A stretch of 13,169 nt of DNA from contig JAHIYT010000129.1 of the NCBI GenBank assembly GCA_018814945.1, forward strand, positions 1 through 13,169, written 5' to 3'. This DNA is from Patescibacteria group bacterium. GTDB taxonomy: Bacteria; Patescibacteriota; Gracilibacteria; UM-FILTER-43-11. Position numbers and translations under genes: made by a program. Positions 1-6,245 of this stretch are shown in pieces (position 1 is the first letter of the stretch; every line of letters starts with the position of its first letter). Under the pieces are notes generated by a model. The model was not told the origin of the DNA and searched no databases. It worked only from the letters and a program-made list of their open reading frames with translations.

Positions 1-67
1 ACAGGATTATTAATAAACTTTGGTGCAAAAAGTTTACAGTTTAAGAGGGTGATTAATGAACCAGGGT

Positions 68-102
68 AATCAGCGCAATCATTTAATCAGTGTAATCAGT
101 GG
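68..102. repeat. degenerate 9-mer tandem array upstream of recG
   Basis: Four head-to-tail units of the form AATCAxxxx lie at 68-76, 77-84, 85-93 and 94-102; the second unit is one base short. The last two differ only in the final base (AATCAGTGT, AATCAGTGG). The array sits in the 127-base gap before recG. I recall similar AATCAGTG-type strings between genes in other bacteria but cannot verify that here. No function is visible. Confidence 0.6.
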
Positions 103-127
103 TCCAGACAATTAATATTCAGACATT

Positions 128-2200
128 ATGAATCTTTCTACTGCGCTTTCTGATGCGCTTAGTACAAAAAAGGAATATATTTTAGCCCTCAAAGAGATGG
201 GCTTATATACGGTGGCTGATTTGTTGCAGTATTTTCCTCGTGGATATGAAGATCTGTCTCAATTTAAAAAAATTAATGAGGCAAAAGATGGTGAAATAAT
301 TACCACAAAAGGCTTTTTACATGGAATTAAGCTTATTCCCACCAAAAAAAGGAATATGAAGTTGGTAAAGGCTATGTTTTACGATGATTATGGCTCAGAA
401 TGCGAGGTTGTTTGGTTTAATCAGCCCTTTTTGAAGCGGACTTTACCTATGGATAAAGAGTTGATCCTAGCTGGTAAGGTTCAATATCAATATGGTAAAT
501 ATGTTTTGCAGAGTCCTACAGTTGAAAGTATAAAAGAGGTGCAAATTCATGCTGGTGCTACTGTTCCCATTTACCCGCAACACGAGGTGATCACTTCTAA
601 ATGGCTTCGTGAAAAAATCCACCCATTACTTTATCTCGCAAAAGAGTTTGAAGAGGTTCTACCAGAGGAAATTGTTAAAGAAGAAGGATTGATGGGTAAA
701 TCAGAAGCAGTTAAAGAGGTTCATTTTCCAACTTCAACGGATAATTTAAAGAAGGCACAAGATCGTTTAGGGTATGAAGAACTCTTCTTACTCCAATTAA
801 ACGCTGTTAAGACAAAAGAGGAATGGAAAAATAGTCGACCAGAGGACATGAGTTCAATTAAAATGCCAATGGATCCGGAATTTGTAAAAGATTTTTTCTC
901 CACTCTTCCATTCATTCCGACAGGTGCCCAAAAAGTTACAATTTATGAGATTTTAAAAGATATGGAACGGCCTTTTCCTATGATGAGACTCCTTGAAGGG
1001 GATGTCGGATCCGGAAAAACGGTTGTAGCTGTTATGGCTTTGTTTCAGGCTGTTAAATATGGTTATCAAGCGGCTATTATGGCACCAACCGAAGTGCTTG
1101 CTCGACAACATTTCTTTTCTATCAGTAAATTCGTTGAACAATATGAAGAAAAAGTTAAGCCAACTAGGTCACTTAATATTCAATTACTGATTGGCTCACT
1201 GAAAGCCAAAGAAAAGAAGGTAGTTCAGGGTGTCATAAAAGACGGTCAGGTGGATATTATTATTGGTACGCATGCTTTGATTCAAGAAAGTATAGCATTC
1301 GCCAATCTCGGTCTAATTGTAATAGACGAACAACATCGTTTTGGTGTTAAACAGCGTGAAGTGATTGTAAAACAGGGGAGTCCACATGTTCTCCATATGA
1401 CAGCAACTCCAATTCCTCGAACCCTTGCAATGGTTGCATACGGTGATCAGGATTTATCTGTAATAAATGAAATGCCTAAGGGGCGGCTGCCTATAACTAC
1501 CAAGGTCGTTCCTCCTGAGCATCGCGATACGGTATATAAATTTATTGCTGGTAAAATTGAGCAAGGACAACAAGTTTATGTGATATGTCCTTTGATTGAT
1601 GAATCCGATAAATTGGAAGTTAAGTCCGTAAAGGCTGAATATGAAGCTCTCCAGTCGATTTTTCCCAATTTTCAAATTGGCCTATTGCATGGAAAGCTAA
1701 AGTCGGATGAAAAGGAGTCTATTATGCGGCAGTTTAAGGATGGCAATATTAATATCTTGGTATCGACTTCCGTGATTGAAGTAGGAGTGGACGTACCTAA
1801 TGCAACAATTATGCTAATCGAGGGCGCTGAAAGATTTGGACTATCTCAATTACACCAATTCCGTGGGCGTGTTGGCAGAGGAAAAGACCAATCATATTGC
1901 TTTTTGTATACAAATTCAGATTCGAGTCTTACTTATGAGCGCTTAAAAGCTATGGTGGATCATACTGATGGATTTAAATTAGCTGAAATTGATCTAAAAC
2001 TCCGTGGACCTGGTGAAGTTTATGGAATAAAGCAATCTGGTTTACCAGACCTTAAAATGGCCAATCTCCTTGATGGAATATTATTAGATAGAGTACGTAA
2101 AGCAGCTGAAAAGATAGTCGAAAAATCCAAAGATCTCACTAAATATCCATCATTAAAAAATGCTTGGCAAGCACTTAGGAAAAGAATGGAAGCTGATTAA
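128..2200 (+). CDS. recG: ATP-dependent DNA helicase RecG
   Basis: RecG is a superfamily 2 double-stranded DNA translocase that drives branch migration at stalled replication forks and Holliday junctions. The 690 residues match the usual family length. An N-terminal wedge/OB-fold region (about 50-150) precedes the helicase core: Walker A GDVGSGKT (291-298), motif Ia APTEVLARQH, motif II DEQH (400-403), motif III TATP (425-428) and motif VI QFRGRVGRG ending at 585. The family's TRG region follows, with RGPGE at 626-630 and the QSGLPDLK signature just after. All catalytic motifs are intact. The ATG at 128 is the first possible start after an in-frame TAA at 113-115. No Shine-Dalgarno is present; a TAATAT at 113-118 could act as a -10 box for a nearly leaderless mRNA, but this is weak. 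It is convergent with the pilus operon and unrelated to it in function. Confidence 0.97.
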   Translation: MNLSTALSDALSTKKEYILALKEMGLYTVADLLQYFPRGYEDLSQFKKINEAKDGEIITTKGFLHGIKLIPTKKRNMKLVKAMFYDDYGSECEVVWFNQPFLKRTLPMDKELILAGKVQYQYGKYVLQSPTVESIKEVQIHAGATVPIYPQHEVITSKWLREKIHPLLYLAKEFEEVLPEEIVKEEGLMGKSEAVKEVHFPTSTDNLKKAQDRLGYEELFLLQLNAVKTKEEWKNSRPEDMSSIKMPMDPEFVKDFFSTLPFIPTGAQKVTIYEILKDMERPFPMMRLLEGDVGSGKTVVAVMALFQAVKYGYQAAIMAPTEVLARQHFFSISKFVEQYEEKVKPTRSLNIQLLIGSLKAKEKKVVQGVIKDGQVDIIIGTHALIQESIAFANLGLIVIDEQHRFGVKQREVIVKQGSPHVLHMTATPIPRTLAMVAYGDQDLSVINEMPKGRLPITTKVVPPEHRDTVYKFIAGKIEQGQQVYVICPLIDESDKLEVKSVKAEYEALQSIFPNFQIGLLHGKLKSDEKESIMRQFKDGNINILVSTSVIEVGVDVPNATIMLIEGAERFGLSQLHQFRGRVGRGKDQSYCFLYTNSDSSLTYERLKAMVDHTDGFKLAEIDLKLRGPGEVYGIKQSGLPDLKMANLLDGILLDRVRKAAEKIVEKSKDLTKYPSLKNAWQALRKRMEAD

Positions 2201-2206
2201 TTTTGC

Positions 2207-2720
2207 ACAACAATCCTTGTACAACATTCCATTTCTTTCCCTTTTTTTCTTTTTGTCCTCGCCGGACGGGCATCCATTTTTTGAGTGGCAAAAAATGGAT
2301 AAAAAAACCACCGGGGGTTCGCGAGACGTAATTCAGCATCTCGCCTACGTATCAGCTATGGAACGTCCGCGTTACCCCCGGACCCCCCTTGCCTTAATTC
2401 AGCGTTATGCATTCAAAAAAGTTGTTAAGGTTTTTTATTCACGTGCCTTTTTTTGTTTCTTTTTATTTTTTATTTGCTGGTTAAAAGGAAGCGGGGTCTG
2501 GGGTACCCACGGACATGTAGGAGATGGTTAAAAGGAAAAAAGCTGGTGTTTGTCTCGTGGAACCCCAGAGGTTTTTGGTTTCTTTTTAACTATAAAAAGA
2601 AACGCCTGCCCGGCGAGGGCAAATAAAGTAAATTGCAACTAAACACATTTATGCAAGTTGAGAGCAGGGATTATTGGATAGTAAAAATAGAGATGTAGTA
2701 TTTCGTACAAGGATTGTTGT
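2207..2720. repeat. foldback element with perfect 16-bp terminal inverted repeats
   Basis: The sequence ACAACAATCCTTGTAC at 2207-2222 reappears as its exact reverse complement at 2705-2720, enclosing 514 bp. Each end is itself a dyad of the type GTACAA-N6-TTGTAC (exact at 2705-2722, one mismatch at 2205-2222). Inside, the two halves are diverged inverted copies of each other. The pairs are 2252-2271 with 2604-2623, 2303-2328 with 2551-2576, and 2365-2390 with 2489-2514. The left end starts 7 bases after the recG stop. The right end stops 20 bases before the terminator. No target-site duplication and no transposase gene are visible. It could be a MITE-like non-autonomous element or a decayed inverted duplication. 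The repeat is directly seen; mobility is inferred. Confidence 0.75.
2252..2623 (+). ncRNA. candidate large structured RNA (unrecognised)
   Basis: The inner part of the foldback region can form a long articulated hairpin. Stem P2 (2252-2271 / 2604-2623) has one mismatch if G-U pairs are allowed. Immediately inside it are two facing side hairpins: 2272-2282 / 2290-2300 (11 bp, 7-nt loop) and 2578-2587 / 2594-2603 (10 bp, 6-nt loop). Then come P4 (2303-2309 / 2570-2576 and 2313-2328 / 2551-2566) and P5 (2365-2390 / 2489-2514), with 36 nt on each side between P4 and P5. The stems are GC-rich against an AT-rich background. Several apparent G-U pairs occur on the plus strand (2256-2619, 2268-2607, 2321-2558, 2328-2551). 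No known RNA family is recognised, no promoter is evident, and it may only be the palindromic DNA of a mobile element. Strand assignment is tentative. Confidence 0.3.
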
Positions 2721-2740
2721 ACGGTAAAAACTTATATACC

Positions 2741-2773
2741 AAAAACCTACTCGACTATGTCGAGTAGGTTTTT
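2741..2773. terminator. bidirectional intrinsic terminator
   Basis: A perfect 15-bp stem (2741-2755 / 2759-2773) with a 3-nt TAT loop carries five A at its 5' side and five T at its 3' side, so it gives a U-tract in both directions. It lies 18 bases past the prepilin stop on the minus strand and also closes off plus-strand transcription coming from recG. This is the only strong terminator seen in the window and separates the two convergent units. Confidence 0.92.
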
Positions 2774-2791
2774 ATTTATATTTAGATTAGA

Positions 2792-3364
2792 TTAACCAGA
2801 AACACACATTACAGGATCTCCTGATCCGTCTGGATGATTACATCCTCCATCATCTGTAAATACTTCTGCCCCTGGTGAAAGAACATAAATTCTTGGGACT
2901 GTACCACTTGTATCCTGGCAAATGTAGTAACCAGTTGCTGTTGCATCATAGGTACTAGTAGGATCAATAGGTATCTCGCGAAGATAAGAAGGTACTAATG
3001 TGGTTGAACAATCGTAGGTATCAGCATCACCAGGAGTTCCTAACTCAACAGCTCCGTCAAAATCTCCGTTGACGTCAGCAGGATATACGTCAACATAATC
3101 ATCATCACATTCTGGGATAGCTGTAGCCGTTGGTGTGGCACCAAGTAAGCATTCTGGTAAAGCACCACGAGCTGTTGGAGAAGTTTGATATTGATAAACA
3201 GCACTTAAGAGGGTACCGATTTCTGACTTACGTTCAGAATCATTTGCCTTACCAAATTGTTGTGCTGGGTTTACAGCAACAAGAACGATACCCGCTAAAA
3301 TTGCGATGATACCGATAACAATTAAAAGCTCGATGAGCGTAAAACCTTTTTTACTTTTAAGCAT
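2792..3364 (-). CDS. major type IV prepilin (PilA/PulG-like)
   Basis: This is a type IV pilin, the likely major fibre subunit. The short positive leader ends in KKG, followed by FTLIELLIVIGIIAILAG: the prepilin peptidase cuts after G7, F8 becomes the N-methylated first residue, and E12 is the Glu+5 needed for subunit docking. The hydrophobic helix (about 8-29) is followed by NPAQQFGKANDSERKSEIGTLL, the alpha-1 pattern common in Patescibacteria pilins. The globular part contains six cysteines, enough for three disulfides. The mature length is about 183 residues. It is the last gene of the pilus operon, 74 bases after pilO, and has its own extended -10 promoter, which fits a need for far more copies than the minor pilins. 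There is no usable Shine-Dalgarno; an AAAGG lies too far upstream (about 24 nt). Assignment as major rather than minor pilin is an inference from type, promoter and position. Confidence 0.9.
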   Translation of the reverse strand: MLKSKKGFTLIELLIVIGIIAILAGIVLVAVNPAQQFGKANDSERKSEIGTLLSAVYQYQTSPTARGALPECLLGATPTATAIPECDDDYVDVYPADVNGDFDGAVELGTPGDADTYDCSTTLVPSYLREIPIDPTSTYDATATGYYICQDTSGTVPRIYVLSPGAEVFTDDGGCNHPDGSGDPVMCVSG

Positions 3365-3400
3365 TTTTTTGTTTTTATAAAATAAATAACCTTTGTGGAG

Positions 3401-3431
3401 ATTATATCACAAAAGTACCGTATTTATGCAA
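3401..3431 (-). promoter_or_regulatory. extended -10 promoter for the major prepilin
   Basis: On the minus strand TATAAT (3406-3401) is preceded by TGA, giving a TGnTATAAT extended -10. A weak -35-like TTGCAT lies at 3431-3426 with a 19-bp spacer, long but acceptable for an extended -10 promoter. Transcription would begin near 3394-3396 and leave a leader of about 30 nt. It lies in the one sizeable gap inside the pilus operon. Confidence 0.65.
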
Positions 3432-3438
3432 GCTTTTT

Positions 3439-4014
3439 TTAATTTAAATATAGTCTAATTGTAAATTCTGCTTCTTTAAGCTCATTGTGTCCCCCAGTTT
3501 CCATAGTTTTGTAGTTTAGCGCAAAGCTAGTTATTCTTGTTATAAACCTGGAATTATAAAGCTCATCGAATGCTTTAAAGAACAATTCGGCATTATTATC
3601 TATTTCAAGATTAACCGTATAATCTGCAAAATGATCTAGGAATATTTGATTCTCTTTACTTTTAATTGTTATATCGGCCTTTTGGTCAATTATGGAAAAT
3701 AAGCTCTCTAGAAGTGCTATAAAGGGTATTACTTCATCGTATCCTGCGAATGCCTTATCGATCAGTATACCTGACTCTGTACTTTCTATGCTTTCGCTGG
3801 CTTCTATCATAGCAAGCCTTTCCAGTGAAGCCAGAGTAATTTTATCCTCTTCTATTTTTTGTAGATCATCATTTGTTTTTCCATGCAATATAGCACTACT
3901 GGATAAAGACACAATTATAAATAAAACAAAAATAGCATTGGATATAATAAGTATCCTCAAGAACATACTTTCTTTTATGACTTTCCAAATTTTTCTAATT
4001 AGGCTTTTTTTCAT
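3439..4014 (-). CDS. pilO: PilO-like type IV pilus inner-membrane protein
   Basis: This bitopic membrane protein is probably the PilO partner of PilN in the alignment complex. From the ATG at 4014 it is 191 residues: a short basic cytoplasmic tail, one transmembrane helix (about 18-42), a coiled-coil-like stretch (TNDDLQKIEEDKITLASLERL), and an alpha/beta extracytoplasmic part of about 100 residues. The frame is also open to an ATG at 4053, which would add 13 residues and overlap pilMN by 32 bases. The 4014 start sits 7 nt after the pilMN stop and is preferred because the extra residues are polar and precede a typical MKK basic start. Sequence similarity to PilO is weak; the call rests on size, topology and position directly after a PilM-PilN gene. 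Confidence 0.7.
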   Translation of the reverse strand: MKKSLIRKIWKVIKESMFLRILIISNAIFVLFIIVSLSSSAILHGKTNDDLQKIEEDKITLASLERLAMIEASESIESTESGILIDKAFAGYDEVIPFIALLESLFSIIDQKADITIKSKENQIFLDHFADYTVNLEIDNNAELFFKAFDELYNSRFITRITSFALNYKTMETGGHNELKEAEFTIRLYLN

Positions 4015-4021
4015 TGTTATA

Positions 4022-5767
4022 TTATTGTTCGTTTTCGATATTTTCACTGCCATCTGTAGGTTCGCTAGCTTCTTCAGATGCAGGTTTCGGGGCTAATATT
4101 TTAGGCTTTGAACTACTTTCTACCTCTTCTTCCATTTGCTTTTTGGAATTAGAATAATTAGCAATTATTGCCTCTGGATCAAGAATTAAATCCATGTTTA
4201 CGAATCTGTCCCCTTTTCCTACAAGATTTGAAAGAGGAGAATCTACTTCTCTAAAAAATGCTTCCTCTTCCAGTTCTACTATAAGCTCCTCTGTTAGTTC
4301 ACGATTAGCAACTTTTCCCCTTAACCGCATGATATGCTCATTTGCTTTGTTCATGCTGTAGTTTATGTTTATTAAGCTTATTCCATTAACATTATAATCA
4401 TCAATTTTTCTCATTACCCTACTAACGGGTATCGTATCTGCTAAAATTTTGTTTATTTGACTTTCCAATTGAATTTTTTGTTGTGTAGCCTGAGCAACTT
4501 GTTTTAAGTAAGGATTCTTGGTTTGCTCTTCATATAAGATTGCCTCTTGTTTGGTTATTTTATGTTCAAGATAGCTCTCCGTAATTGAAATACCAGCAAA
4601 TAACATAAAAACTATTACTATTAAGTAAACGAGCAAAGAATATCTCATAACCATAGGCAATAATTGTGCTGTTTCTATTTCTTCCTTCCTTTCATTTGGC
4701 AGTAGATTGATTTCATTTTCATATTCTTCTATAAGCGTTCCCCTGATAGCTAAGCCAATTGCTTTTGGATAAAATAATTCAGTTGTTTCATCTAGCTTTA
4801 TATATTCGAGATCTTGCTTGATATTAATATCTGGGAATGTCTCCTGAAAAGTTTCTTTTAAGCCGGGTACACATGAATGGCATCCTATTAAATATATAGT
4901 TTGAAGATCAATATCTTCCTGAGAGCTTATAGCCCTTATAAGATCTTTTGTTTTTTGTATTATTAGTTCGAATTCATTGTTTAACTGGGATCTTATATTA
5001 CTTCGATCTTCCGGTTTTATTAGGCTTTCATTATGTTTTGATGCAAAAATCAAATTGTGCAGTTCTTCAGTGCTCGATATATTTAATATTTCCTTTATCT
5101 TATTATCAAATTCTTCACCTCCAATTTGTGCACTCAGATTATGAGAATGTCCTGATGGATTGGCAATACTTATTGTAGATTTTTCCAGTTCGATATTAAC
5201 TATCGCAAAGCTGCCTTCGTTGCTATTAAAACGATTGTTACAGTAACGTATAATACTGTTCTTATTAACATCTACTCCAACGACGTTCAATCCCTCGTCT
5301 TTTAATGCATTTATAAGTGAGTTGACTATATTTTTTTGGATGGCTACAAAATTAAACGTAACAATTTTTTTATTTAAACCTTCCTTAATTTGTTTAAAGT
5401 CAATAATTGCATCGTTTAATTCAATTGGTATGAAATCTTTTGCCAGATTTTTGATAAATTCCTCATCTTTACTGTGTTCTTTTGGAACATCTATGTGATG
5501 ACCGAAAGTTTTTTCTTCAGGTATTGAAATTATTACATTCTTTGATGTGATTGGCCCATTTTTTGCCTCAAGTAATACTGTTTTTAATGCTTCTTTGAAC
5601 CCTTCTATGTTTACAATAATACAGTCATCTTCCACTATTCCCGGTTCCAATGAAACCATTGAATAATTAACAACCCTAAACCCACTTTTTCCATGAGCCA
5701 GCTCCACTGCAGTAAGTGAAGTGTTGCTTATTTCTAACCCGAATATGTTCTTGAAAATGTTAGACAT
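4022..5767 (-). CDS. PilM-PilN fusion protein of the type IV pilus alignment complex
   Basis: One 581-residue chain covers what are normally two proteins. Residues 1 to about 345 are PilM-like, an actin-fold cytoplasmic protein that begins FGLEISNTSLTAVEL. Residues 353-357 are INLLP, within INLLPNERKEE, the PilN N-terminal motif that normally docks into PilM. A transmembrane helix (about 376-396) and a PilN-like extracytoplasmic domain (to about 540) follow. The chain ends in an acidic Ser/Pro/Glu-rich tail of about 40 residues. There is no stop or start between the halves. The nucleotide-binding motifs look degraded: GLEIS for GLDIG, VNIEL (190-194) in phosphate-2, and GCHSCVPGL (295-303) where GGG/GGA-x-x-PGL is usual. 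Its role would be to link the cytoplasmic ATPase and PilC to PilO. The ATG lies 4 nt after the preceding stop. Confidence 0.88.
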   Translation of the reverse strand: MSNIFKNIFGLEISNTSLTAVELAHGKSGFRVVNYSMVSLEPGIVEDDCIIVNIEGFKEALKTVLLEAKNGPITSKNVIISIPEEKTFGHHIDVPKEHSKDEEFIKNLAKDFIPIELNDAIIDFKQIKEGLNKKIVTFNFVAIQKNIVNSLINALKDEGLNVVGVDVNKNSIIRYCNNRFNSNEGSFAIVNIELEKSTISIANPSGHSHNLSAQIGGEEFDNKIKEILNISSTEELHNLIFASKHNESLIKPEDRSNIRSQLNNEFELIIQKTKDLIRAISSQEDIDLQTIYLIGCHSCVPGLKETFQETFPDINIKQDLEYIKLDETTELFYPKAIGLAIRGTLIEEYENEINLLPNERKEEIETAQLLPMVMRYSLLVYLIVIVFMLFAGISITESYLEHKITKQEAILYEEQTKNPYLKQVAQATQQKIQLESQINKILADTIPVSRVMRKIDDYNVNGISLININYSMNKANEHIMRLRGKVANRELTEELIVELEEEAFFREVDSPLSNLVGKGDRFVNMDLILDPEAIIANYSNSKKQMEEEVESSSKPKILAPKPASEEASEPTDGSENIENEQ

Positions 5768-5771
5768 TAAG

Positions 5772-6245
5772 TTAGCTTGTTAATTCTTCAACAGATAAAA
5801 TATCAATACTGTTCATATATTCTTGTGATCCGTCTGAATAATTTACGTCAAATCGTGAGATATTTAATTGATAGCGAAAGTTTCTGTTAAATGTATTACT
5901 TGTTCCGGTTACATTTAGTGTTGCTAGTGTTTCAGTAATTCCTGGTGCTACTACTTCTGGAGTAAACCATTCGATAGAAGTTGCGCAAGAATCTTCATCG
6001 GTTATTGTGTAATTTAAATTTGTAGAAAATTCTTGTTCCCCCTTTATTCTATAAAGTACATCCTCTAGGCAGGTAACAGCGTTAACTCTGGAATTTTCAT
6101 AAAAAATACTACTTAATGAAAGTGATGCATTATCTACACCATCTTTCAGCATGGACATGGCAAAGATCATACTAATGGTAGTAATAATCAGAAGACTGAC
6201 TATTGCTATGAACCCCTGAGGTTTATTATTTTTAGATATTACCAT
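5772..6245 (-). CDS. PilX/GspK-like minor pseudopilin
   Basis: This small pseudopilin has 157 residues. It starts with KPQG followed by FIAIVSLLIITTISMIFAMSM, so the predicted cleavage is after G11 and the hydrophobic helix spans about 12-32. There is no Glu at +5 of the mature form (Val is there), as in GspK and PilX-type tip pilins that do not need to dock to a preceding subunit. Two cysteines, C59 and C87, may form a disulfide around a small beta region. The ATG overlaps the stop of the upstream giant pseudopilin in ATGGTAA, and the pilMN gene follows after 4 nt, so it is translationally embedded in the operon. It is likely part of the priming or tip complex. PilX-like assignment rests on N-terminal architecture and size, not on full-length similarity. 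Confidence 0.75.
   Translation of the reverse strand: MVISKNNKPQGFIAIVSLLIITTISMIFAMSMLKDGVDNASLSLSSIFYENSRVNAVTCLEDVLYRIKGEQEFSTNLNYTITDEDSCATSIEWFTPEVVAPGITETLATLNVTGTSNTFNRNFRYQLNISRFDVNYSDGSQEYMNSIDILSVEELTS

Noticed and set aside
15..35. 7-bp hairpin (15-21 / 29-35) near the left edge as a terminator of an upstream gene
   Set aside because: The stem is short and AT-only apart from one pair, and no T-tract follows in either direction.
721..1675. Minus-strand open frames inside recG
   Set aside because: RecG motifs run intact through the whole region on the plus strand; these are shadows.
2160..2531. 123-residue plus-strand open frame overlapping the recG end
   Set aside because: It begins inside recG in another frame, runs through the inverted-repeat stems, has phenylalanine runs and no recognisable domain. 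The DNA is better explained by its base-pairing structure.
2674..2701. TTGGAT and TAGTAT with 16-bp spacing as a plus-strand promoter
   Set aside because: Weak hexamers in AT-rich DNA; the transcript would be under 80 nt before the terminator and encodes nothing. Not distinguishable from chance.
2201..2791. CRISPR array or IS element with its own transposase
   Set aside because: No regularly spaced direct repeats and no transposase-like open frame; only inverted symmetry is present.
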